A stretch of 64,000 nucleotides of DNA from NCBI GenBank assembly GCA_030549495.1, contig JAUIRK010000883.1, forward strand, positions 1,173,501 through 1,237,500. The letters run 5' to 3'. The position numbers and the translations under genes were made by a program. Position 1 is the stretch's first letter. Each line of letters begins with the position of its first letter. The notes beneath the pieces were generated by a model. That model saw only the letters and a program-made list of their open reading frames with translations. It was not told the origin of the DNA and did no database searches. The stretch comes from Nectonema munidae (taxonomy: Eukaryota; Nematomorpha; Nectonematoida; Nectonematidae). This document shows, in pieces, positions 1-9,884 of the stretch.

Positions 1-718
1 AAAATTTTATGTGAATACATTTGTCATGCTTGTTATGCAACTGGGTCAATTGACTTTAAATGTCAATTTTTCAAAAACAAAATATTTTTTGTCAATTTTT
101 AATTAGCGTACTCATTAATTTTGTAAATTAAAAAAGCATTTTTTATTGTATCACTCTTTGCCTCAGCCTACATCTTTTTACTTTTTTAAAAATTACAGAA
201 CATTTACTTTTTTAAAAATTTGTTCTCTATAAATTATTTTTTTTAGTGTGCACCTCTCTATTTTATCACTAATTTAATGGGCCACCTTCAGCGCCAGATT
301 TTTATCTTTTATTGTATAGTTAGAATATTCTCTCATAATCATATTTAGGAGAAAGGTAAAAGAAAAGAGAATCCTTTTTCGAGCGTGCCACCCTTTTCAA
401 AATGATCTTTGCCAAACTTCTTCCGAAAATTTCAGCTTCCAAGTTATTTTAACAATATTGCATATTCTATAGCAGAGAAAAGCGGCATTTAACAAATTCT
501 GATCTCATTGATATTTTAATAAACTTTTCTATCTTATAATTAGCTTTCTTATCACACAGAGGTTGAAGGCCCATCTTAACAAAATTAAAGAATGATTTAA
601 TTATTTTTATCCTTCATTTTTCTGTATTTTCATTTTATTTGCTTTATATTTATATTTAGTATAAGCATGATAAATTCATTATTTAAATTTAATTTGTAAA
701 TTTCAATTTTTTGATCAT

Positions 719-783
719 ATAGCGCCCATAGCTTAGATTGATGGGCCCGGTCCCAAGTGCCCCATAGCTCTGGCTACGTGCCT
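719..783. mobile_element. hAT-like terminal fragment
   Basis: A GC-rich stretch in AT-rich DNA ends in a sequence whose reverse complement starts CAGGCACGTAGCCAGAGC, followed by runs of G and C. This CAGGC...G-rich form is typical of the termini of hAT elements related to ZMYM1-type transposases, one of which lies at 43.9 kb. No partner terminus or target duplication was found in the window, so it is probably a truncated end. The rest of 1-1684 shows no coding signal and is presumably intron of the CDA gene on the minus strand. Confidence 0.3.
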
Positions 784-1684
784 GCTTACAAATGAAATAA
801 ATACACTGATAACTATGTTAAAATGTGCAAGTTGCTTTATTAACACACTTTGTTAATGGAACTAAGATTTCTACTAAAATTCCCACAGACAAAATTGGAC
901 TTATATCAATTCAAATTAAATGAACTAAAAGCAAAAAAATCAATTATTAAAATCAAAATGGTTAAAAAGATTTTAGATACATACCTAATATTTTTAATTT
1001 TTTTTCAGGGAAAAAGCAAGATATTCGTAAAGATTCGGGAAATTACGCTAATTCGTTAAAAGTCTCACCTAATCGGCAAAAAAGAGTGCTAAATTTTATA
1101 ATTGCTTTTCTTGTAATTTTGAAGTTCTGCTAAATTTTCGGCTAAAATTTAAATTTCTAAAATAACTATATTCGCTATATAGCATGCTTAAATTCACAAA
1201 AATACACGAAATATTTTTTTTCGAACATAAAAATTAGTTTAAAATGATTATAATGTAAAAGTTGACCATGGCAATTTCCATATTACTTTTTATAACAGAA
1301 GTTCTAGATCATTGAATAATTTTTTCTTTAAACAATTAAATTTATACCGTGCGAAACTTTAAACATATGGCATTAATAAATTCAAGTCATTTTTATCCAT
1401 TTTTGGTATTGCTGACAAGATTTCTTCAATCCGCGTCTTTTATTTATTTTCATGAAATATTATCTCAACCATATTTTTTAAAAAATAAAATCGAACGAAG
1501 AGACAGAGCTAAAACCGGGGTTACAAAGATAAACTTGGCGAAGTTTGAGCGGAAGTTAGCGCCGTATCCCAAATTGGGAGTATGCTCAAAATGGATGAAG
1601 ATAATAGATGTGAAGTTTACTATAAAATCACATATGGGCCGAACCGGAAAGGTGGCGGTGTCGCGTTGGGACAGTGAGTGATAC

Positions 1685-1804
1685 CTGATGGAGTGAGCCG
1701 CTATTTCGTGGCCTTCATCATGCATGTCTGCTACCATTTGATAATTTGTCCATTCGTGTGAAATGAAAAGTGTCATTTTAGCGGATTCGCCATTTGGATT
1801 TTTC
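1685..1804 (-). CDS. Chitin deacetylase paralogue (CDA-B), internal exon
   Basis: This 120-nt exon encodes 39 complete codons containing NPNG, ISHEWTNYQ and HEIAAHSI, the region between catalytic motifs 1 and 2 of polysaccharide deacetylases of the arthropod chitin deacetylase family. It has a TTTTTTTATAG acceptor and an AG|GTAT donor. It enters with one base and leaves with two, so it fits exactly on the exon at 3694-3932 and would be joined to the next exon through the codon after HSI. The donor is at the same place and phase as in CDA-A (16406). The protein would act outside the cell on chitin N-acetyl groups. The next exon, with the RxPxxxxGG motif, is not in 1-1684, so the gene continues left of the window. 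Confidence 0.75.
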
Positions 1805-2439
1805 CTATAAAAAAATTTTCTTATAGACATAAGTTCAATTAAATTTACATTAGTAGTAATAAACACATTTTAAGGAAGGCCATAAGCTATGAGAGATTAG
1901 AATGACGTTATTAAAATAGTCCAGGAAAAACTATATTCGATATATAAGCTTATGAAATAGTTTGTGAGTCTCTTAAAGGAGTTTTTTGAGTTTAAGACCC
2001 TACTCATAAAAGATCCTTTTCACCCTGTCTCACTACTTAGACAAGCGCCGCCATTCTTTCAATTTGGCTGTTAACATTCTTTCCGCTTGAATTATTTACA
2101 CTTCCTTCCCTTCCTGTCAAATGGAAGAAGCCAATCAATACACAAGATATCCCATATCTTGCATGCTCCATGATTGTAATCCTGTTAATAAGGATTTTTC
2201 CACGGCTTTGGTGCTGTGGATAGTTTTCAGTTAGTTAATAACAACCTAACACAACGTATTTATTTAAGCAAAATGGAAGTCGATGTCTGTAAAATTTGCT
2301 TCTTAACGCCATTAAATAACAAAATATGATATTCTAGACGGCCAAAATGAATCATCTTTGTTTTTGAAATCGTTGACTGTTAGAAGAATTAACAACTTCA
2401 CCCATCAAGGAATTCAAATCATCATCAAAAGCTCTTTGT

Positions 2440-2811
2440 GTTAAATAAGTTTGACGATGGTGGTTTTGAAAACCTTCGGCCTTAAACGTGTTCCAATGCG
2501 ATCGACAAATTCTTGCAGAAAACTCAGGCAAAACATCTTTTCCATCACCATATTCTTCTTTGTAATCCTGAAAATGGCGATCATTTCATTTCTTTTTATT
2601 CGGTAGTGAAGTGAAGGGAATGTAAGTTTCAAATTTTCATTCTTTCAGAGTAGCATAAACATTTCTCATACCATGTAAACTTTTAGTAAAGTTTTTTTTT
2701 GAACTGTTTCAATCTTCTTAACATTACTAGCAAAATAAGTGCCATAAATCACGTTTGCGCTTTCGAGGATTGGTCTTACCAAGGACTTGGAAAGGTAGAT
2801 AGCAACGCCAT
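2440..2811 (-). mobile_element. CR1/jockey-superclade LINE fragment, ORF2 C-terminus
   Basis: The minus strand reads YLSKSLVRPILESANVIYGT, then a VQKKL stretch, then LTFPSLHYRIKRNEMIAIF. This is the characteristic region after the reverse transcriptase in CR1/L2-type LINEs (usual forms: LYKSLVRPHLEYA and LNLPSLEYRRRRGDMI). The frame is broken by stops and no catalytic RT core remains, so it is a 5'-truncated dead copy. Its 3' limit is unclear; 1805-2439 has no other recognisable content. It lies between two CDA-B exons, hence inside an intron. Confidence 0.65.
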
Positions 2812-3027
2812 TATTTGAAATCACGTAGGTCTTTTTCACCATATGAACTTTTAACGTTTTTATTCCACTCTTTGAAAGCCGTTGAAAACTGTTTTACTAA
2901 TCGGAATATTATCAGTTGGAAAACAAGTGATAAAGGATATTGTACAACGCTTTTAATGAAATCACAAATTCTTATTACAATCGATCATTTCAAAATATGC
3001 TCTGTTATTTCATTGGTTGGATTATAA

Positions 3028-3145
3028 TTGGGGTTAGCGTAAACTTACGGTTAGGTTACGTATTTTTACGAATAGGACCTTAACGCAAATATATTTCCCC
3101 CTAACCCCAAACCCTTAGCCCTAAGTCTAACCTTATATGTAAATT
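3028..3145. repeat. Degenerate TTAGGG/CCCTAA-like stretch
   Basis: The stretch begins GGGGTTAGCG and TTACGGTTAGGTTACG and ends CCCCCTAACCCCAAACCC, so it holds telomere-like words in opposite orientations, with a second similar patch at 27890-27920. It may be a small foldback element rather than an interstitial telomere array, because no perfect tandem unit is present. Confidence 0.3.
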
Positions 3146-3693
3146 AATCTCCATTCAATGCAACAACGTTTTAAACGAAAGCAATAGCGATGTAATATTC
3201 TGTAAAGTAATCAATATTAATGATATCTGTAGTTTTTCGTCATGTAAAATGTGTTCTATTCATAAAAAAATAGCAAAATTGACAATTTTTTGGCTACTTC
3301 AAGTCATTAATTCTACCATTAAAATGTTTAAACCGAGTTTTCTTTTTCTAAGAAACATAACAATTCGTTCCTTGACTTCGTGAAGCCCGTACTTCTTCGG
3401 TGTTTGACTCAAAGTTCATGAATGTCATTTTGATTTCAATTTTTCTTTGGAAAAAAAATCCACCTTCTCTTTTAAAAAAAATTTTATTCTAGTACATTTA
3501 CTTTTTTTTTATACACGGACCATATGACTCATTTCATATACAAAGTATACGATATCTTTAGGGTTGAAAGGAATATTAATAATATTTGAGAAAAAAGAAT
3601 TGCTAAAAATGCAAAAAAATATATACATATCTTACAAATATTTGCATTATTGTAAATTTTATATACATGACTTGACTATATGTGCGTATATAC

Positions 3694-3932
3694 CTATTTT
3701 TGAGGATGCCCTTAAGCTTCTTGAAGACCAATTCGTTGAGGGCGCCGGAAAAGGAAATTGCCACCAACTGGGGTGTTTCTTCGCGATTTAAAGTTCGGAT
3801 TTTGTAGGTTCCGGGGGAGATGCAGTGTTTGAAGCGGCATCTGTTGATGCTCTCTTTATTCTGTCGCCCGGCCTTATTTTGGATGTCTTTACGCTTTTGC
3901 GAGTATGGATTGCTGCCGGACCACTTCTTCAA
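3694..3932 (-). CDS. Chitin deacetylase paralogue (CDA-B), exon with degenerate motif 1
   Basis: The exon of 239 nt is bounded by a TTTCAG acceptor and an AATAG|GTATAT donor. It enters in phase 0 and leaves in phase 2, which joins perfectly to 1685-1804. It encodes a basic stretch, a CRFKHCISPGTYKI segment and then EETPQLVAISFSGALNE. The last part aligns with the PQFVLITFDDGIN motif 1 of CDA-A, but the two catalytic or metal-binding aspartates of TFDDG are replaced (SFSGA). Some arthropod CDA groups also carry an altered motif 1, so this may be a non-catalytic chitin-binding paralogue. Earlier exons (signal peptide) must lie to the right, between here and about 8.4 kb, and were not found. A LINE occupies part of that space. 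Confidence 0.72.
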
Positions 3933-4045
3933 CTGAAACGTCAACATATGTTTAAAAGTATGGTTCCCAACTACCCTGGCTGCCCCAACACATAACGCTA
4001 GGCGTCTAACAATATAATACTGAGATTATATTTACTTGGCTCTGG

Positions 4046-6480
4046 AATTAATAATAATAATAATAATAATAATTTTATTTTCAAAAGTATATATTTTAAA
4101 AGAAATTTGCGAACAAAAATAAATATGGATAGTCGCATCGAACCAAAAGATAAGGAGATTAAAGGAAAATTTACTTTTGAAGGTTGGTATCAAAGCCTTA
4201 AAACCCTGAAAGAGACACAACCTGCTTTTAAAATCTTGATGTTAACAGGGAATATATGTTGGAAATGCCATAAAAAGAATCGTAATAAAAGTGAAGATAT
4301 GAGGAAGTGAAAGAAAAAGAGAAACATAATCTATAATTAAGAATAGATTACATTCCTAAATAGGTATAGAATCCATTAGAGAGAAGTGGTTATGTTTTTG
4401 CAAACAAAACAATTTGATGATACGCATTGAGTGATTGAAGCATAGGAACTATTAAAATTTGCTAAGACCATCTTTTGAAATGCTTTAATATTTGTAAAAA
4501 ACTGATTGAAAAAAAGTTCATTGGTATTGTAGAGTGTAGAAATTTTGTATGTAAAGCATTCTCTTGATTTGAAATAATTATAAAAAGGTATAGACATTTT
4601 ACCAGCAAAACGAGGAGACCTTCTGTTTTTCTCAAAGTTAAAAGAGATAAATATGTTGAAAATTGGGGGCAACATATTGTGCAAAAATTTGTACAACGTA
4701 TTATTTACATTGAAATTATATATATCTTCAAGTTTGAGCAAGTGGTGTTCGTGAAATATTCTGTTTGTATGAGAAATTGGATGAAGGTTGAAGACAACTC
4801 TTAGTGTTTTTTTTTGTAATGAAAAGAGAGTTGTGTCTTTTGTATGTCCCCAGTTGAATATGCTGTATCTAAGATGAGGTAGAAAAAGGGTTTTATAAAG
4901 AAGTAGCATTGTTTTAGTAGGGAGGAATCTTTTGGCTTGTCTTAGAATACCAGAGATATAAGCCAATTTGTGAGAGATATGAGATAAATGGCTTTGCCAA
5001 GAGAGATTACTCTTGACAATCAAACCCAAGTAATTAAATTCGTTAACCTTTTCATAACCAAGCTTTTCTAAGTAGTTTGCATATTGAGTATCGCCAAATC
5101 TGTACGAAAAGGAAATATATTTAGACTTTTTTTGTTCAAAGACAAGCCATTTTGCATAAACCAATTTTGTAACATCCTAACATTTCTCTCGAGAAAGTGA
5201 TCATTTAAATTTTCATGTTCCAAAAGTACTGTTATGTCATCCGCATACATTAGAACTCTTGCATCTGATGTGACACTAGCAATGTCGTTCATAAAGATGT
5301 TGAAAAGAACTGGGGCTAAAATTGTACCTTGAGGCACTCCAGAAATCACTTTCTTTTTATCAGATATGCAATCATTGACATAGACCCTTTGAGATCTGTT
5401 TTCAAGATACGATTTGAAGAATTCAATAGTGGCATCAGTAAAACCATATAGTCTTAATTTGGACAAAAGTAAGGAATGGGGTAGGGAGTCGAATGCGCGG
5501 CTTGTATCTAGAAACAGAGAACAAACTTGGTTTCTTCTGTCAAGGGAAGAGATTACGCAGTTCAAGAAGTAAGTATGCAAAATTTCTGTAGAATAGTGCT
5601 TTCTAAATCCAAATTGAAATGGAGATAAGAGGTTGTGAGTTGTAAGGTAGTTATCGAGCTGTTTGTGAATAATTTTTTCAAATACTTTTGAGACAGAACT
5701 TACGATTGATATAGGTCGGTAGTTTACAACATCACTTTTGTCACCCTTTTTGTGGACAGGAATTATTTTGGTACTTTTCAAAATTTCAGGAAAGGTGTTA
5801 TTCTGGATGCATAAGTTGAATGATTTCATCAGGGGATGTGCAATGTAGTTTTGAACTTTTTTCAAATCATAAACTGATAGGCCATACACATCTTCAGAGC
5901 GACTACTTTTTAAAGAATTGAAGGACAAAAGAATATCATTCATAGAGATATCTTTGAGAAAAAATGTTGAAGATTTAGATTCAAGGGTAAGTGTACTATC
6001 TTTGTGTACGTAAGTACTATTAAAGCTTTCAGCGAAGTAATCACTAAATAGTTTACAGATAGAAACATCCCTTGATACTTCGACATCATTAACAACCATA
6101 TGGGAGATTTTAGACTTGGCTCTAGGCTTTACAAAAGAATTAATAATTCTCCAGGTAAACTTTGTATCCTTATTATTACTTAGTATTTTTTCAAAATAAT
6201 TTCTTTTTAAATTTTTGGCTGTATATTTAACTTGATTTCTCAGAAAGACAAAGATATCTCTTAATTCGTAAGTCTTTGATTTTTTCCATTTAGAGTAGGC
6301 CTTATTTCTTTTATTAATTAATTCTATAAGGTTTTCATTGACCCAACTATTTTTTATTTTCCTAGTATGAGGGTTAGAAAAAAAACATTTCATTGATAAA
6401 TTTTTTAATTCTGAGATTTTTGAAATAAGAGAGCTTAACAAATAAGAGGGATCTATAGCTTGGAATTGAGAGTTGTTTAA
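4046..6480 (-). mobile_element. 5'-truncated CR1/jockey-superclade LINE with reverse transcriptase
   Basis: The main frame 6441-5068 encodes a reverse transcriptase: FGFRKHYSTE, LFLDTSRAFDSLPH (block with catalytic Asp), VISGVPQGTILAPVLFNIFM and YADD. A frame change in a T-run near 5120-5140 moves to the frame 5164-4376, which carries the thumb and C-terminus (FNYLGLIVKSNLSWQSHL, LYKTLFLPHLRYSIFNWG, HHLLKLEDIY). The apurinic endonuclease domain is absent, so the element is 5'-truncated near 6480. The 3' UTR runs to an (ATT)n tail on the minus strand at 4047-4076, as in CR1-group LINEs. It is homologous to but clearly distinct from the LINE at 32.6 kb. With essentially one frame change in about 690 codons, it looks fairly young. 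It sits in the presumed 5' part of CDA-B. Confidence 0.88.
4047..4076. repeat. (AAT)n microsatellite, LINE 3' tail
   Basis: About eight to nine AAT units sit exactly at the 3' boundary of the LINE, and are best read as its microsatellite tail. Confidence 0.75.
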
Positions 6481-7320
6481 GAACGCTTAAAATAAAATGT
6501 GGTAATTTTACCATTATAGAAGTCAATAATTATGTTTTACCATTTTTATACTAATATTATTTCACAATATATATAATTTAAGTTCTTGGATAAATACCTA
6601 TTTACAATATCAATATTTGAATCTTTATTTTAAGATGATTTCTCAGCCAGAGCTTTTAACCTCATTGAAAGTTGACCTACTACTAAAAATAGTAAATTTA
6701 CCATGACTCTATAGTATTTTACTTGTGCCAAGAATAGTAAAGGTATGCATTGCTAGATTTTAAGCATTTAAAGTATAGGTACTATAACCACTTTCTGTTT
6801 TCAGTCAACATTCTCTTTGAGAAGTCTTATTCTTCCTAGTTTAGCACACAATCCTTAAATTTCTGAATGCAAATGCCCACCAGCATCTTTAAACTCTGTA
6901 TCTTATTTACTTTTAGACTTATTTTATTCATTGCGCGCATAAATGTATAATTATATCATCATTAATCGTGTTTTCCATTGTAAAACTGTTAAATAAACTA
7001 CTTAAGTACTTTACTTATTCTATTCTAAAAAATCTCCAGATAAAATTAATTTTAGATTAAAAGTTAAAAAAAAAATAAAAAAACTAAAAAAAAATTTTCG
7101 TTTTTACCAATACACAAATGTTTTGGCATACACATATAAATATATTGTAAATAATATATAAATATATTTGTATATTATGTATGTATTATATATAATATAT
7201 TTTTTTAGGTATTTTAATTTCAACTTGCGTTTTAATATGTATCTCATAATGGAATTTATAACATATATACTTGTGTATATATACATAGTTTACTATATAA
7301 TAACTTTTGTATGATTTCAT
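6481..7320. other. AT-rich spacer, no gene seen
   Basis: Long poly-A and poly-T runs and (TA)-rich stretches around 7130-7290 are present. No coding signal, tRNA or recognisable element was found. Confidence 0.6.
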
Positions 7321-7449
7321 ATAAGCGGTCTAAAGGCCTTTGAAAACTTTTTTTAAGTCAAATTTAATGTTTAAGTATAATAAAGTTTGTATGATTATTA
7401 TGATTATGAATTATTATGATTATGAATAAATAAATCTTCTTCTTCTTCT
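7321..7449 (+). mobile_element. LINE 3'-end fragment with (TTC)n tail
   Basis: The sequence ends in repeated TATGATTATGAAT words, then AATAAATAAATCTTCTTCTTCT. The LINE copies at 11.4 kb and 35.9 kb end in a very similar TAAATAAATTTCTTCTTCTT, so this is the 3' tail of a related, severely 5'-truncated LINE inserted on the plus strand. Confidence 0.5.
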
Positions 7450-8167
7450 ATTCAATCTTTGAACGTGAGTAAGAGCTTAATTTTTCTTCAGCAAATGGCA
7501 TAACATATGGAGCGATCAAGTCTTCCAAAGCTCTATATCGGATAGCAAAAGCACCATTTGTGTAATATATATGGAAAATTATGTTTCGCTGGGATGCAAT
7601 ATCAAAAATAAAAAACATTTAGACACACGCACCACACTTGTTTACAAATGCCCACACCAAAAGACAATAGGACTGATAGAAACAGACTTGACTTCGGCAC
7701 CGGACAGTTCTTCAAACAGACATATAGTTACCGGACGATTCGTAGAATGGATATAATTTGGTTGAACAGCCCTTTCTTCAAAACAGTGTTAAACAAAGCA
7801 AAAGCTAAAGTTTTTTTAAAGCTAATTTTTAATGATAAGCTATTAAAGAAAGAAACATATAAATGGGATTACTTTTTAACTAATTTATTGGTGTTAGATA
7901 GGTTAGGTTGCTTTCTTCATTTTTCGAAATTTGAACAAGAACATTTTTAGTTTAATAATTTAAGTTAATTTCAGTTTAACTCATATTTTTCACTTATCTA
8001 GTTAGCAAGTCGAACTATTTTTTTTCTCCCACTGAAAAAAAGTGTAGTAGCTGCTACTAAATAAAATAAAGTGTCACGTTTATCACTTCTTTCTTAGTTC
8101 TAGTCTAATTATAATGTTTAATGGCTCTTTTAATAAAAAGTTTGCAATAAAACGAGTGCTAATCCGC

Positions 8168-8398
8168 GTATAAAAATGTTCGATGCGTCGAAGGGAGAGA
8201 GAGAAATTGGGTGTTTGCTTTCAACAATACACTATTCAAGAAAAATTGCCACAACGCCTGTTCGTAATCATTCGGCGAATCGTTCGGAGAAGATATGCCC
8301 GGACAAGTACAAAATGTCCGCAAAATTGATATTGGATTTCTTATTAATTTTTTTGGCTCATTCGGCCCATATTCAAGGAGATACGCTGACTTTCTCTG
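8168..8398 (+). CDS. Candidate first exon with signal peptide (unidentified gene)
   Basis: A TATAAAA box at about 8169-8175 is followed, about 140 bases later, by an ATG at 8311. The frame MSAKLILDFLLIFLAHSAHI has a hydrophobic core and a plausible signal-peptidase site, and continues QGDTLTFSG into an exact GTGAGAG donor at 8399. I do not recognise the product and found no downstream plus-strand exon. The exon lies immediately beside, and antisense to, the last exon of CDA-A, which makes a real gene less likely. It may instead be an antisense or recently formed transcript, or chance. The range given covers promoter, leader and exon; the coding part is 8311-8398. Confidence 0.3.
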
Positions 8399-8424
8399 GT
8401 GAGAGAATTTTTGAAAAAGCTAAA

Positions 8425-8779
8425 TCAAAGTGCGCGTAAGGAAATACTCACAACATCTCTTGCGTTCCAGCTCTTCGCACCTTTGTGGTTGGAAAATTTC
8501 TTCCTCTCTTTCATGTCATCCAATTGGATGAACTTTTCCACGTCATCGGTCCAAGGATATTTTTTCGGGCATTCTCCACACGTGGATAGAAAGCGAATGG
8601 CTTTGCTCTTCAGGATGTACTGGCAGTTTGCGTACTTTGTGCTGTTGCACTTGGATTTGATTTGAGCAAACTTTTTGCCTGGCCTATCACAAGTCTTCTT
8701 TTTCATTTGAGACAAGGGAGTGGCGTTTTGCAGCCAATCATATGCTTTAGAAATTGTTACCACGTAAACATCATCTAAA
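8425..8779 (-). CDS. CDA-A exon 4 (C-terminal, Cys-rich)
   Basis: The exon starts after AAATTTTAG. Splicing the incoming AA to T makes Asn, followed by LDDVYVVTISKAYDWLQN, the usual end of the CDA catalytic barrel. Paired cysteines follow (CDRP, SKCN, ANCQY, STCGECPKKYPW), as in other arthropod CDAs. The stop codon at 8427-8425 closes it. A possible donor (GATGTT|GTGAGTATT near 8446) would remove the last seven codons and add another exon to the left; I prefer the stop. Confidence 0.8.
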
Positions 8780-9852
8780 CTAAAATTTGAATGCATCTTG
8801 AAATATAAAATAGTTTTAATTTTTTTTTAATTTTATTTGGGGGGGGGGTCTAAAAAAATATTCAATAAAAATGTCTTTTGAGTTTCATAAAGTATGAAGT
8901 AATTGATTTCAAATATTGGGCAAACGTTTCGCCTGTTTCACAAATGGGGTGTATGTATATATATATATATAATATCGTAACTTCGAAAAGATTGAAGAAA
9001 ACGGGTTCAAAAGAACTTACTTAGAGAGGACATCCAAGAATTCGATGAAGGCATTCAACTTGCTATCGCTTGAAGTGAGCCAATGGGCGTGCATGTACAA
9101 CGGAAATGGGGACTTATTGGTACTGTAATAGAGGATGAAGTTTTTGCCCAAGAAGTCAAAAGTTTCTTCAGAAGTATTTCCGGCAAAGCATCTGTCTACC
9201 ATGGAACAGCGTTGATTGTTTAAATCCATTAGTTGATTCAGAGGAAATTCCAAAATATCTTGAAAGTAAAAAATCGATCTTAATTAAAGGAAATCCTGAG
9301 GGGATCAATATGATCATGAAATCATCATCATCATCATCCACCATCTTGGTTCCTCCATTTTTGGGCAAAAATTGAACTCAGGTAAACAATTTTTTAGCAA
9401 ATATTCCCACACTGTTATAAACAAATATCCCAATACTTATGAAAAAGAAATTAATGTGGTCAACATTTCAATCAAACTCAAATATTTTTAAATCGTAGAA
9501 ATCTCAGTCTCTAAAATTTTTGAATTTGTAGAAAAATCTTTAAAAGAGAGTTCATTGAACTTAAATCGAATGAAGAATTCCAATTTTTACTTCTACGATT
9601 TTTAATTTTTTGGGAAAACCTAAATCGTCATCATGATCTTCTTTGTCACCATCATCATATTTTATTTACATAGAACTTCTCTTTTTCATAATATTTTTTA
9701 TCAAACCTCCTTTATAAACATAGGAGCAAGCAATTTTTTCTATTTACAAAAAGTACAAACTACAAAGCAAGAATAATAATATCAAAGATGGAAAAGCTGT
9801 ATAGAGAGCGCGACACACGCATTTCTTAACTTTTTTCAACTTAACCGCCATT

Positions 9853-9884
<32 letters not shown>

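Noticed and set aside
1349-1681. 110-codon plus-strand frame
   Set aside because: It is antisense to the CDA-B exon and its intron and has no family resemblance.
3564-3791. Plus-strand 75-codon frame
   Set aside because: Antisense of the CDA-B exon at 3694-3932.
4107-4310. Plus-strand Lys-rich frame of 67 codons
   Set aside because: Lies in the 3' UTR of the minus-strand LINE and resembles nothing.
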